From positions 62,001 to 126,000 of the forward strand of contig NZ_JAGGQG010000009.1 in assembly GCF_018613415.1 (NCBI RefSeq): a stretch of DNA of 64,000 bases, written 5' to 3'. The stretch is from Bacillus sp. ISL-18. GTDB taxonomy: Bacteria; Bacillota; Bacilli; Bacillales; Cytobacillaceae. The stretch's first letter is position 1. Every line of letters starts with the position of its first letter. The notes beneath the pieces are model-generated. The model worked only from the letters and a program-made list of their open reading frames with translations. It searched no databases and was not told the origin of the DNA. This document shows positions 35,220 through 43,873 of the stretch, in pieces. A program made the translations under genes and the position numbers.

Positions 35220-35249
35220 ATTTGTTTATCAAGAAATAAACAAATAAAA

Positions 35250-35285
35250 AATAAGAAAAAGCCCAAGAAGGCTTTTTCTTATTTT
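35250..35285. terminator. Terminator after the YjcZ-like gene
   Basis: ATAAGAAAAAGCC and GGCTTTTTCTTAT pair around CAAGAA; it ends the minus-strand YjcZ-like gene before the sigma-B promoter. Confidence 0.85.
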
Positions 35286-35311
35286 AAGCGATAGTTGCAG
35301 CTTACTTTTAA

Positions 35312-35467
35312 TTAATAAAAGCAAGTTGCTCCAATGATGATTAACAAAATGAACAATACAACGATTAATGCAAAGCCGCCGCCGTAACCAAAGCCGCCGC
35401 CGCCGTATCCGTAACCTCCGCAGCCGCAGCCGCCACCAAATCCACCAAATCCTCCGTAACCGAACAT
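35312..35467 (-). CDS. YjcZ family sporulation protein, copy 1
   Basis: A 51-residue protein with a glycine/tyrosine-rich N-terminus ([18 protein letters not shown]) followed by the conserved hydrophobic helix [20 protein letters not shown] that defines the YjcZ family of small sporulation proteins. AAAGGGG precedes the ATG. The GC-rich glycine codons set it apart from its surroundings. A second member is encoded immediately upstream, and both are on the minus strand. Confidence 0.85.
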   Translation of the reverse strand: MFGYGGFGGFGGGCGCGGYGYGGGGFGYGGGFALIVVLFILLIIIGATCFY

Positions 35468-35498
35468 ACATAAAACCCCTTTCAATCCGTATTTTTAA

Positions 35499-35612
35499 TT
35501 AATAAAATCCTCCGCCATAACCTCCGCCCATAAAGGACGCACCGATAATAATTAGAAGGATAAATAATACAACCACTAAGGCGAATCCTCCGCCATAACC
35601 TGCTCCATCCAT
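35499..35612 (-). CDS. YjcZ family sporulation protein, copy 2
   Basis: A 37-residue protein, MDGAGYGGG followed by [18 protein letters not shown] and a second glycine/tyrosine patch ([10 protein letters not shown]) at the C-terminus. AAAGGAGG lies eight bases before the ATG. It is 31 bp upstream of the other YjcZ gene and likely in the same transcript, made late in sporulation as for other members. Confidence 0.85.
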   Translation of the reverse strand: MDGAGYGGGFALVVVLFILLIIIGASFMGGGYGGGFY

Positions 35613-36009
35613 ATCAAAAACCTCCTTTGCATCTACTCCCTACAAAGTATGATGAAATTCAAAAGGTGTAAGGGCTCTTCCAAATGAAGTTTATCGGCCT
35701 TTTTGTATGAAAATACAGTAAATTCAAGGATTGTTGCTCCACAATCTTCTTAAATGAAAGAAGGCCCATTTTAAAAATGAGTAAATGGGCACGGAATTTT
35801 ATAGTTTGAAAAAAATAGTATGAAGAAACAACAATAAAGGACTAGGCAAATATGATAATCAAAAGTAAGTTGGAATCCGAACACCGGTTGTACCAGCTGC
35901 CATCCATGAAATAATTAGGTCTGGATTTTTTAGCCTAAAAAATAAAAAAATGGCATACGGATAACCGTATACCATTAAGGTGTAAAAGATGAGTTCCTGC
36001 CACGCCCTT
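35613..36009. other. Intergenic region with a terminator (35943-35975)
   Basis: On the minus strand ATGGTATACGG and CCGTATGCCAT pair around TTAT and are followed by seven T residues, so 35943-35975 is a terminator for the 59-residue gene upstream. Another inverted repeat GCCCATTT...AAATGGGC lies at about 35763-35794. An open frame through here on the minus strand overlaps the hairpin and is not accepted. Confidence 0.6.
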
Positions 36010-36189
36010 CTACCCAGCATAGTTTTCATTTTCTTCAATAAGTGATACACCATGAATGGCTGCGTTTGTTTGTTGTGCTTGAATCTGGTTCTTTGCGTCT
36101 TCCTCACTTGCAGCATTTACGTTCTTATAAAAAATGACTCCGCCTAACTCATATTCAACAGAGAAGGTCTTTTGTTTGGTTTGCTCCAT
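36010..36189 (-). CDS. Small hypothetical protein (59 residues)
   Basis: From the ATG at 36189, nine bases after AAGGAGG, the product is MEQTKQKTFSVEYELGG, VIFYKNVNAASEEDAKNQI and QAQQTNAAIHGVSLIEENEN. It is acidic and soluble with no membrane segment. The pattern of a beta-hairpin, a helix and a final strand may be a small domain. I do not recognise the family. It ends before a clear terminator and is monocistronic. Confidence 0.65.
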   Translation of the reverse strand: MEQTKQKTFSVEYELGGVIFYKNVNAASEEDAKNQIQAQQTNAAIHGVSLIEENENYAG

Positions 36190-36519
36190 CGTAATCCTTC
36201 CTCCTTAAGAGATAATTTGACGAATAGTAGCCTAATTCCGGTAAACCATTATCTAAGTTACTATAATAGCCGTCTTAATTTTCCCCACTTCTCCCCTTAT
36301 TTATGTTGCCACTTGAAACGAACGACAAGTAAATAACACTTTTATTTTCTAAGGGAGTACTAATAGGAAAGGAAGAATCAATCCATTTTTTCATTTGAGG
36401 AAACTGGCAGGAAAAATGAATTTAGATGGAGAAACTTTAAACATTAGTGATTTTTAGGGGAGGTTTTAAAAAATAGCCAAAAATATTGTTATTAGCTAAA
36501 TCACATTCACAGGAGAAAA
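36190..36519. other. Divergent intergenic region, nothing recognised
   Basis: About 330 bp between a minus-strand and a plus-strand gene. It is AT-rich and must contain promoters for both, but no consensus pair or repeat stands out. AGGAG at 36511-36515 serves the HPr-like gene. Confidence 0.4.
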
Positions 36520-36765
36520 ATGGACATGAGAGTTAAAGACATAACAGTTAAAAAAAACCTATCTGTAGATGAATTAATCAAGTTTATTGAAACGGCCAAT
36601 AAATTTGAAAGCGATATAAAAATTAAAAGAGCGAATTTCACAGTCGATGCCAAAAGTATTATTGGTGTCCTCACCATCGTAAGGGCCGGAATTGATGTTA
36701 CCATCACGACTAAAGGTGATGACGATGAGGAAGCATTGAAGGCAATTATCAATTTATTGCTATAA
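36520..36765 (+). CDS. HPr-like protein lacking the active-site histidine
   Basis: An 81-residue protein with the fold signature of the phosphocarrier HPr: IETANKFESDIKI, VDAKSIIGVLTI and a C-terminal EEALKAIINLL helix. The catalytic His15 region, normally GIHARPA, reads NLSVDEL, so residue 15 is Ser. The regulatory serine at position 46 (AKSIIG) is kept. It therefore cannot carry PTS phosphate on His but could be phosphorylated by HPr kinase, as in the Crh protein of B. subtilis, which also lost His15. Its sequence is distinct from Crh. No PTS gene is adjacent. Confidence 0.8.
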   Translation: MDMRVKDITVKKNLSVDELIKFIETANKFESDIKIKRANFTVDAKSIIGVLTIVRAGIDVTITTKGDDDEEALKAIINLLL

Positions 36766-36909
36766 AAAAGGAACAACCCTTTCTAGGTGATATCTATGTA
36801 GGGAGTCAGAGCAATAAAATAGCAGAGGATTCATAGATGAATCAACTCTGCTATTTTTTAATAGGAGGAAAAACTCCCTGTCGAGATCACGACTTGACTT
36901 TAATGGCCA

Positions 36910-37740
36910 TTAAGATACTTTCGGATGCAGATCATTCGATTTCCGTCTTTTCCTTAAAATTCGCTTTTCTAGATAGTAAGTAGGAATAATAATCGCAGCC
37001 CAAATCGCAAAGTAGTTGAGAACGACAAGGAATGGACTGTTGCTGCCACCATGTCCTTCTTTGCCTCCTCTTCCATCATGATCGAACTTTTCCCCTTGAA
37101 AATCTCCGTTCGGTGGATTTTGGTTGGTTGTCCCAGTGCCCCCATTAGTGGATGACTGGCTGCTTTGCTGCATTGGGGCCTTTTCGAATTCCCCCACGTT
37201 TGTAGTAGCCGTTGAAGCAAACCACTGAATCCCACCAGCTAAAATGGCAAGGGACAGGACAACTGACGCAAGAACACCCTTCCTAAGTTTGCCTTCCTTC
37301 GACTTGAACGCTCTTTTACAAATACTCATGATCCACTGCCAATGAACCCCAATATGAAGTCCTACTAGTGCAAGTGTAGCGTCAGCTGACAGGCCATGGA
37401 TACCGCGTATCGAATGTCCCCCTTGAATGGCCAGGCTTGGAAAAACAACTCTTGAAATGAGAATGCCAGTTATAATCACTGTTGCCATCGAAATTAATAG
37501 AAGGATATTTAAAAGAAAACTAAATCGAGTTTTTTTAGGGAGTTTTGGGTCAAAAATCTTTTTGGTAGTAGTTATCACCCAGCAATAGTTTAATCCGATG
37601 TGGAAGAGAATGGCTACTCCTATGATCACACCTGCAATTTCATGAAAGGGTAACCCGTCTAATACTCTTGGATTCATTAGTAACACAAACGTGATCGCCA
37701 TCATTAAATCGAGTACAATCTTTGTATAATTTTTTTTCAA
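36910..37740 (-). CDS. DUF4405 heme-type membrane protein
   Basis: A 276-residue membrane protein from the TTG at 37740, seven bases after GGAGG. It has four N-terminal membrane segments with histidines typical of b-type heme ligation (LPFHEIAGV, LFHIGLNYCW, RGIHGLSADATLAL, GLHIGVHWQW), a Gly/Gln/Asn-rich external stretch (about residues 185-235) and one or two final segments. This is the DUF4405/ferric-reductase-like transmembrane type. Electron transfer is inferred from the His pattern only. Confidence 0.78.
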   Translation of the reverse strand: MKKNYTKIVLDLMMAITFVLLMNPRVLDGLPFHEIAGVIIGVAILFHIGLNYCWVITTTKKIFDPKLPKKTRFSFLLNILLLISMATVIITGILISRVVFPSLAIQGGHSIRGIHGLSADATLALVGLHIGVHWQWIMSICKRAFKSKEGKLRKGVLASVVLSLAILAGGIQWFASTATTNVGEFEKAPMQQSSQSSTNGGTGTTNQNPPNGDFQGEKFDHDGRGGKEGHGGSNSPFLVVLNYFAIWAAIIIPTYYLEKRILRKRRKSNDLHPKVS

Positions 37741-37936
37741 ATTAATTCCTCCATATGAATAAATCATCTAACTGTTTCAGATTTTAGGGGGGAAAGCTTA
37801 AGAAACCCTTAACTTATTGTTATAAACTGATCGTTATTTTTGTAACTACTATTGTTCCTATTCCCGTTACTTTATAAATAGTAGATCCAGGCTTTTTTTA
37901 AGAGACAAAAAAAGAAGCCTTTTGGCTCCCTCTAGA

Positions 37937-38257
37937 TTAATTAGCTGGTTGTTTGACGGCTTTTACTTCGTATTTCCCAACTTCTGTATTTAAAATATAG
38001 TCTGGCTTTGGCTTACCGAGGTTTGCTTTATGGTTGGCGATATGAACATCACTCTTTTCCCATTGTTTCCAGTATTCCTCCGATTCCCAGCGAATCATGA
38101 CGACGACCTCTTCTTCCCCTTTTCGAACCTTTTTCTCCATGACCGTTAAATCAATAAAGCCTTCCTGTTCTTCAATAATCCCTTTTCCAGCAAACTGTTT
38201 GATTACTTGCTCGGCATTTCCTTCTGTCACGGTTACTTTTCTTAATTGTACAAACAT
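37937..38257 (-). CDS. hmoA: HmoA-type heme-degrading monooxygenase
   Basis: A 106-residue antibiotic-biosynthesis-monooxygenase-fold protein. MFVQLRKVTVTEGNAEQVIK, VVVMIRWESEEYWKQWEKS and HIANHKANLGKPKPDYIL match the HmoA (YetG) protein of B. subtilis, a heme monooxygenase that releases iron from heme. The ATG at 38257 has GGGGATG upstream. A His-rich protein gene lies 43 bp upstream on the same strand, and both may share the large inverted-repeat operator at 38691-38742. Confidence 0.88.
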   Translation of the reverse strand: MFVQLRKVTVTEGNAEQVIKQFAGKGIIEEQEGFIDLTVMEKKVRKGEEEVVVMIRWESEEYWKQWEKSDVHIANHKANLGKPKPDYILNTEVGKYEVKAVKQPAN

Positions 38258-38300
38258 ACATACATCCCCATTCTTTTTTTTTATCGAAAATGGACAAGAA

Positions 38301-38672
38301 TCAGTCCACTTTTTCCTCACTGCCATCTAGAGAATCTGTCTCAGGTACTGAAGCCTTTTCTTCTTCCGGATGATGAGGCTCTGTTTCCGCTGCTTCTACT
38401 TCGTGAAGTTCAAATAATTGCACAAATTCGTTAATGACCATTTCAAGAGCTTTTAATTCGCCGATTAAGATCGGCTTAATCGAATGAAATTCTGGAGCAT
38501 CGAGTTGACGCTTTAGAGTAGATCGTTTCAAATTCATCATCTCTAAAAAGGCAATCGCTCTACCGCGTCGGAACGTTTTTGCACCACGATGGTGATGATC
38601 ATGGTCTTTTCGATGATGTTTCCCTCTAGGATGGAAGTCTTTAGTAGAATCCTTATATTCCTCGTTTTTCAT
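38301..38672 (-). CDS. His-rich helical protein of unknown function
   Basis: A 123-residue protein from the ATG at 38672 (AAGGGAG upstream). Residues about 13-35 are packed with His, Lys and Arg (HPRGKHHRKDHDHHH), then RGRAIAFLEMMNLKRSTLKR, a helix-rich segment ending LALEMVINEFVQLFELHE-like, and an acidic tail. I do not recognise a family. The His cluster suggests metal or heme interaction. It is preceded by a strong inverted repeat and followed by hmoA, so a role in heme or iron handling is possible (inference). Confidence 0.65.
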   Translation of the reverse strand: MKNEEYKDSTKDFHPRGKHHRKDHDHHHRGAKTFRRGRAIAFLEMMNLKRSTLKRQLDAPEFHSIKPILIGELKALEMVINEFVQLFELHEVEAAETEPHHPEEEKASVPETDSLDGSEEKVD

Positions 38673-38690
38673 AAAAGAAACTCCCTTCGT

Positions 38691-38742
38691 TGTATACAAT
38701 CGTATACAAAAGTTATATTTATAACGTATACGATTGTATACA
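38691..38742 (-). promoter_or_regulatory. Large inverted-repeat operator upstream of the His-rich gene
   Basis: Perfect 17-bp arms TGTATACAATCGTATAC (38691-38707) and GTATACGATTGTATACA (38726-38742) are separated by 18 bp containing GTTATATTTATAAC. Each arm is itself a near-palindrome, so this looks like two operators for one dimeric repressor. A TTGACT box lies at 38746-38751 on the minus strand. Confidence 0.65.
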
Positions 38743-38811
38743 CTAAGTCAAATGAATTTTCAAAAATTTTTGGATAATTTTCTTATTTCGATCATTCAAC
38801 TAAATGAGAAT

Positions 38812-38838
38812 AAAAAAAGCTGCCAAATATGGCAGCTC
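38812..38838 (-). terminator. Terminator of sstT
   Basis: AGCTGCCA and TGGCAGCT pair around AATA, followed on the minus strand by seven T residues. Confidence 0.85.
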
Positions 38839-38856
38839 AACCTCAATCTTATTCGA

Positions 38857-40095
38857 TTAGGATACTTTTTTAATTTGGATCGCTTTTCCTTCTTTACGCC
38901 ACTTTTTAAATTCAGCGGTTGCTGTAAACAGGACATCCGTTGAAGAGTTTAGGGCCGTTTCAAAAGAATCCTGTAACACCCCGATGATAAAACCGACTCC
39001 TACTACTTGCATGGCAACATCGGCTGGAATTCCAAATAAGCTGCACGCCAGTGGTATTAATAATAGGGAACCGCCAGCAACCCCTGAAGCACCACAAGCA
39101 CATACAGCAGATAAGACACTAAGAATGATTGCTGTAGGAATGTCTACATGGATGTCTAATGTATGAACCGCGGCAAGTGTTAGAACAGAAATCGTAACCG
39201 CTGCCCCAGCCATATTAATCGTTGCTCCTAATGGAATCGATACCGAATAAGAATCTTTATCCAATCGCAGGTCTTCACATAATCGCATATTGACGGGAAT
39301 GTTGGCAGCCGAACTGCGGGTAAAGAATGCAGTAATTGCACTTTCCTTTAAACATTTAAATACAAGTGGATAGGGATTCTGACGGATGTTCACATACACG
39401 ATGATGGGATTAACTACAAGAGCAACAAAGAGCATACAGCCAATCAATACAGCTAGTAATTTACCATAACTTAATAAAGATCCGATTCCATTTGTGGTAA
39501 TCGACTCGATTACCAACCCCATAATTCCAAATGGCGCGAATTTGATGACCCAGGTCACCATTTTGGATACTGCATCTGAAAAGTTAACAATCAACGTTTT
39601 TGTCGTATCAGAGGCATTTTTTAATGCCATTCCAAGAAGAACTGCCCAAGCTAAAATACCGATATAGTTGGCATTATAGATCGCTTTAACAGGGTTATCC
39701 ACTACGTTAAACAATAATGTTTTAAGAACTTCGACAACACCGCCTGGAGCCGTTACATCCTCCGCCCCTTTTGCAAGGGAGATACTGACAGGAAAGATAA
39801 AACTGACGATCACGGCAATGAATCCAGCTAAAAAGGTTCCTAAAAGATAGAGGATAATAATGGATTTCATGTTCGTTTGGTGACCTTTTTTGTGCTGCGC
39901 GATGGCTGACATAACCAAGAAGAGTACCAGTACGGGTGCAATTGCTTTAAGGGCACCTACAAATAAAGAACCAAGGATTGTAATGGGTTTTGCTGTTTCT
40001 GGAATGGTGACGGCTAGAATGATACCGATAATCAAACCAATAATAATTTGCTTGACCAGACTAATTTGATTCCATTTTTTGACGACATTTTTCAT
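38857..40095 (-). CDS. sstT: Sodium-dependent serine/threonine symporter SstT
   Basis: A 412-residue DAACS-family (glutamate-transporter fold) symporter. The reentrant/substrate region [14 protein letters not shown], the Na+ motif [13 protein letters not shown] and the late reentrant loop [21 protein letters not shown] match SstT closely. The ATG at 40095 has GGGGG upstream. It imports serine and threonine with Na+. It is monocistronic with its own terminator. The 40096-40412 upstream stretch carries the promoter. Confidence 0.92.
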   Translation of the reverse strand: MKNVVKKWNQISLVKQIIIGLIIGIILAVTIPETAKPITILGSLFVGALKAIAPVLVLFLVMSAIAQHKKGHQTNMKSIIILYLLGTFLAGFIAVIVSFIFPVSISLAKGAEDVTAPGGVVEVLKTLLFNVVDNPVKAIYNANYIGILAWAVLLGMALKNASDTTKTLIVNFSDAVSKMVTWVIKFAPFGIMGLVIESITTNGIGSLLSYGKLLAVLIGCMLFVALVVNPIIVYVNIRQNPYPLVFKCLKESAITAFFTRSSAANIPVNMRLCEDLRLDKDSYSVSIPLGATINMAGAAVTISVLTLAAVHTLDIHVDIPTAIILSVLSAVCACGASGVAGGSLLLIPLACSLFGIPADVAMQVVGVGFIIGVLQDSFETALNSSTDVLFTATAEFKKWRKEGKAIQIKKVS

Positions 40096-40412
40096 TGATG
40101 GTTCCCCCAATTAGTAGTGTAATTTTCATCAATCCGTTAAGCCGATTTCTCTCTATATATCGGCCTAATCCACTAGCACATCCTTACCTTACGAAGTAAA
40201 AGCTGAACGATTTATTATCATTAAGACATAAATGTTCGGGTTTTATAAATGAATTATACTTCTCTTTTTTTACTATTATAATGAACCTATAGATATATTA
40301 CAATATTATTGTTGATTTAATTATTATGAATTTTATAATTTTAATAAAATAATAAGTAAAACACGAACGTTGGGTCACCGGTGTTTCTCTTCTCTATTAA
40401 ACGGTATATAGT
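40096..40412. other. Upstream region of sstT, no gene
   Basis: An AT-rich stretch of over 300 bp without a plausible gene. ATGTTCGG near 40232 and CGAACGTT near 40363 are the only repeated words seen. No riboswitch motif was recognised. Confidence 0.4.
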
Positions 40413-40465
40413 GAAAAAAAAAGCAAGAGGATGAACAGGAAATCCTGTTGCATTCTCTTGCTTTG
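40413..40465 (-). terminator. Terminator of melA
   Basis: AAGCAAGAG...CTCTTGCTT with an inner AACAGGA/TCCTGTT stem follows the melA stop, with a long T-run on the minus strand. Confidence 0.85.
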
Positions 40466-40475
40466 TTTTTTCATT

Positions 40476-41981
40476 TTACTTTACAGCTGTAGGACGTTCC
40501 TTGGCTTTGTCTGATCCACCTGCAACTCGGTTGGCTGCTTCTCTGTCTTGGGCCATTTCCTCGACAGTTTTCACTCGAAGTCTTGCAGCACCTTGGTTCT
40601 GCCTTGTCGGAATAAGATCTCCTGAGGCAAGCCTTGCTTTTGCTTTTTCAATAGACTCTTTATATTGAGGCAGCCATTTTTCCTGTGCCACTAGCATTTC
40701 ATCGGTTAGCTGCCAAATTTCCTTCGGATTACATACCGCACCGACAAGTGGATCCATTATCATCGATTGCCGCAGCAGCATGTCATCGCCGTTAACGGCT
40801 GCTTCCACAGCAAGTCGCTGAACCGATATACTTACATTACATACCGCTGCACAACCGATTGGAAGGTCACCCACTCTTGGGATGCTAATTCCGTTGCCAT
40901 CAACATAGCCTGGGGCCTCGATAATCGCATCATCAGGCAGATTGGAAATGACTCCGTTATTCACGACATTGAAATGTCCTCGATAGACTCTGCCCGTTTC
41001 TAATCCTTCGACAATATAAGAGCCATGTTCTTCACTACGATTCTCTTGTTTATATTCCAGGGCCGGATCTTTCATCCAGTTCGGAAAGTCGGTTTCAAAC
41101 CAGTTTCTGCTCTCCGTACAAACTCGTAAATATCCTCCGGTTTCCCCATTAATCCAAACGCCAAGGTCGATCCATTCGGCGATTTCTTCTGGACGTTTCC
41201 GGTACCACGGTAAGTATTCGCTTAAATGCCCATTCGACTCTGTGCTGTAATACCCAAATCGTCGAAGCATATCGATTCGAACTTTTTCGGTTTGACTGTA
41301 ATCGGGATGGTTTTCAAAACCTTCGAGCAGCTTACCGGTCATATCCTCCCCGTTGTGTTTGACTTGAACATACCAGGTTTGATGGTTGATTCCGGCACAA
41401 ACGATATCCACTTCTTCTTTGGTTAACCCAAGCACATCTGCTATTTGTTTATGGCCATGCTGGACACCATGGCAAAGTCCAATCGTCCGCACTCCGCCAT
41501 ATTTATTGCAAGCCCAAGTCATCATGGCCATTGGATTAGCATAGTTCAAGAGAAGGCAATCCTGTTCTGCTACCTCACGAATATCTTTACAGATGGTAAG
41601 CATTTCGGCGATTCCACGCTGACCATACATGATCCCACCTGCACAAAGCGTATCGCCAACACACTGATCAATGCCATATTTTAAGGGAATATCCACATCG
41701 GTTTGAAAGGCTTCCAGCCCGCCAATCCTTACCACGGAAAAAATGTACCTTGCATCTCTTAATGCTTCTCGGCGATTAAGGGTGGCTTGAATTTGGATTT
41801 CCAACCCGTTTTCATTAATATCACGCTGGCATAGCTCCGTAACCATCTGCAAATTACGCTCATTGATATCCGTGAAAGCCACTTCGATCTGGTTAAATTC
41901 TGGTACAGCTAGCAGATCCCGTAATAGCCCTCTTGTAAAACCAATACTCCCAGCTCCAATAAATGCTACTTTAAATGACAT
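40476..41981 (-). CDS. melA: Alpha-galactosidase, GH4 family (MelA)
   Basis: A 501-residue NAD+- and Mn2+-dependent glycosidase of family GH4. The NAD site GAGSIGFTRGLL begins at residue 9, followed by the metal-site CHGVQHG and the substrate-site GINHQTWYV. The body matches MelA (about 430 residues), and this protein has a longer C-terminal tail of about 60 residues, rich in charged residues. It hydrolyses melibiose and raffinose inside the cell. It is the last gene of the msm-type operon, and a perfect cre site lies in its upstream gap. Confidence 0.92.
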   Translation of the reverse strand: MSFKVAFIGAGSIGFTRGLLRDLLAVPEFNQIEVAFTDINERNLQMVTELCQRDINENGLEIQIQATLNRREALRDARYIFSVVRIGGLEAFQTDVDIPLKYGIDQCVGDTLCAGGIMYGQRGIAEMLTICKDIREVAEQDCLLLNYANPMAMMTWACNKYGGVRTIGLCHGVQHGHKQIADVLGLTKEEVDIVCAGINHQTWYVQVKHNGEDMTGKLLEGFENHPDYSQTEKVRIDMLRRFGYYSTESNGHLSEYLPWYRKRPEEIAEWIDLGVWINGETGGYLRVCTESRNWFETDFPNWMKDPALEYKQENRSEEHGSYIVEGLETGRVYRGHFNVVNNGVISNLPDDAIIEAPGYVDGNGISIPRVGDLPIGCAAVCNVSISVQRLAVEAAVNGDDMLLRQSMIMDPLVGAVCNPKEIWQLTDEMLVAQEKWLPQYKESIEKAKARLASGDLIPTRQNQGAARLRVKTVEEMAQDREAANRVAGGSDKAKERPTAVK

Positions 41982-42033
41982 CGGCCAACTCTCCTTTAAT
42001 AATAGATTTATAGAGATTTTACAGTTCCATCGG

Positions 42034-42047
42034 TGTAAACGTTACCA
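42034..42047 (-). promoter_or_regulatory. CcpA cre site upstream of melA
   Basis: TGTAAACGTTACCA matches the cre consensus TGWAARCGYTWNCW at every position. It lies 53 bp upstream of the melA start, so catabolite repression by CcpA is expected. Confidence 0.8.
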
Positions 42048-42107
42048 AAATAGTAACTTCCTTTGACAGCAAAATTATAAAATCCTTACTTGTCAAAATA
42101 GACGGAC

Positions 42108-43007
42108 TTATACTCTTTCCCAAGAAGCAAATTCCTTTTTCTGCATCGCTGTTTTTCGATATTCAACGGGCGTCTGGTGTGCATATTTTTTAAAAAGAGA
42201 ACTGAAATACTGCCTGCTATTAATCCCGATATAATCGGATATTTCAATTAAAGGGATATCCGTTTCGGATAACAACATTTTAGCTTTTTCCATTCTTACA
42301 GAGGTAAGGTATTCCATCACTGTTAACCCGGTATGATTTTTAAAAATTCTATGTAGATACCCTGGATGAAGATTCACATCTGCCGCTATATCCTTCATCT
42401 GGATCTCACAATCATAATTCTCGTGAATATAAGTAAGCACTTGTTTGACATACACATTTGCTTGCTGCAAAGGTTCATTCACCCTAGTTTCCACCGCTAA
42501 TCTTGCAATCCGAATTAGTAGCTGGGAGAGCAGAAGATGCACCATTAATAGATTCTCTTTGCCCCTTTCGTCCATCTCCAAAACTAGGTGTTTTAAAACA
42601 AAATAAACTTCATTTGGTTCCTTTAAGAGAAGATAAGGCGCATTCATTTTCAATAGACGAGCAAAGGCCTGATCCTCTTCGGCAAAGTCTTTGATGGACG
42701 GAAAGAATCCTTTGCGTTCATGAAAACGAAATTCAATATTAAGCATTCGGCAAGGGCTTCCCTTCTCTACGAACAGGCGATGGGTAACTTCAGCATCGAT
42801 AATGATGAATTCCCCTTTTTTCATATTAAGTGACTCTTCCTCCGTTTCGACACAACAATGGCCTTCGATGACATACATAATTTCGACCTGATTATGAGCA
42901 TGAAACGGCATGTTATAGTTCTCCCATTGTTTATAATAATAGGCAACAACCTCTGGAAGAAACTCCCCTCGCGTCAACGCGCTCTCGTATAGACTGCTTC
43001 TCTTCAT
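42108..43007 (-). CDS. AraC-family transcriptional regulator of the galactoside operon
   Basis: A 299-residue regulator. An N-terminal cupin-like sugar-sensing domain (FHAHNQVEIMYVIEGHCCVE) is followed by the double HTH domain from about residue 195: IHENYDCEIQMKDIAADVNL, LHRIFKNHTGLTVMEYLTSV and ISDYIGINSRQYFSSLFKKY. The ATG at 43007 has GAGGAGG five bases upstream. It lies between the permeases and melA and probably activates the operon in response to an alpha-galactoside, as MsmR does from another position in B. subtilis. Confidence 0.9.
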   Translation of the reverse strand: MKRSSLYESALTRGEFLPEVVAYYYKQWENYNMPFHAHNQVEIMYVIEGHCCVETEEESLNMKKGEFIIIDAEVTHRLFVEKGSPCRMLNIEFRFHERKGFFPSIKDFAEEDQAFARLLKMNAPYLLLKEPNEVYFVLKHLVLEMDERGKENLLMVHLLLSQLLIRIARLAVETRVNEPLQQANVYVKQVLTYIHENYDCEIQMKDIAADVNLHPGYLHRIFKNHTGLTVMEYLTSVRMEKAKMLLSETDIPLIEISDYIGINSRQYFSSLFKKYAHQTPVEYRKTAMQKKEFASWERV

Positions 43008-43042
43008 TTCGGCCTCCTCTTGGTCAAACATCGTATAGTCAA

Positions 43043-43873
43043 TTATTTGCCAGCACCCATCGTGATTCCTTTAACAAAATGCTTCTGCATAAAAATAAAC
43101 AATAATAAGATCGGTAAGGAAGACAAGATAATTCCAGCAAAACCAGTGTTAAAATCCGTACTGAAGGCAGAAAATAATTGCGACTGCATTACGGTTAAGG
43201 TCTTCATGTTGTTTTCCGATAAAAATAACAGCGGCATAAGGTAATCGTTCCAGATTTGTAAGGATAGAATGATCGTTAAGGCGGCCGCTACTGGTTTTAA
43301 CATCGGCAGAACAATCAGCCAGAAGGTTCGCAGCACAGAACAACCATCAATTGCCGCCGCTTCCTCCACCTCTTTAGGGATCGTCTTCATAAATCCAGTC
43401 GTAACAAAGACAGCAAATGGAAGATTCGTAGCAACATAAAGGAAAATAACTCCAGCAAAATTATTCATAAAGCCTAAATTACTGCCTAACGTAAACATCG
43501 GCACAAAGATGACTTGGTATGGGATCAAAATCCCTGCTAAGAAAAAGACATAGGCAGAATTAAAGAATCTCGTTGCTCCCCTAGCAATCGCATAGGCCGC
43601 CATACTGCTCAAGAGGATAATCAAGACAACTGAACAAATCGTCAAAAGGGCCGTGTTCCCAAGACTTTGCCAGAAGTTTAACGCTTCTAAAGCTTTGGAA
43701 AAATTGCCCCACTCAATATGGTTAGGCAATGAAAGTGGAAAAGATTTAGACGTTTCTTGTTGGGATTTTAAGGCGTACAGGAATACAATCAAGGATGGAA
43801 TTAAATAGACGATCGCCACAATCGAAATAAATACTTGCACAAGAGTGGAACCAAACCGGTTTTTACCTGCCAT
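43043..43873 (-). CDS. ABC sugar permease, MsmG/AmyC-like
   Basis: A 276-residue inner membrane component of a binding-protein-dependent sugar importer with six membrane segments. The EAA loop is EEAAAIDGCSVLRTFWLIVL with MLKPVAAAL. It matches MsmG/AmyC, the partner of MsmF/AmyD. Its first base coincides with the last base of the upstream permease gene, so they are coupled. The ATPase (MsmX-type) is not in the operon and is presumably shared, as in Bacillus. Confidence 0.9.
   Translation of the reverse strand: MAGKNRFGSTLVQVFISIVAIVYLIPSLIVFLYALKSQQETSKSFPLSLPNHIEWGNFSKALEALNFWQSLGNTALLTICSVVLIILLSSMAAYAIARGATRFFNSAYVFFLAGILIPYQVIFVPMFTLGSNLGFMNNFAGVIFLYVATNLPFAVFVTTGFMKTIPKEVEEAAAIDGCSVLRTFWLIVLPMLKPVAAALTIILSLQIWNDYLMPLLFLSENNMKTLTVMQSQLFSAFSTDFNTGFAGIILSSLPILLLFIFMQKHFVKGITMGAGK

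Noticed and set aside
35849-35902. 16-codon plus-strand frame after AAAGGAC
   Set aside because: Too short and without any supporting homology or context.
35859-36116. Open frame of 85 codons on the minus strand resembling a small membrane protein
   Set aside because: Its middle is the terminator hairpin at 35943-35975 with a T7 run, and its 5' half overlaps the better supported 59-residue gene in another frame.
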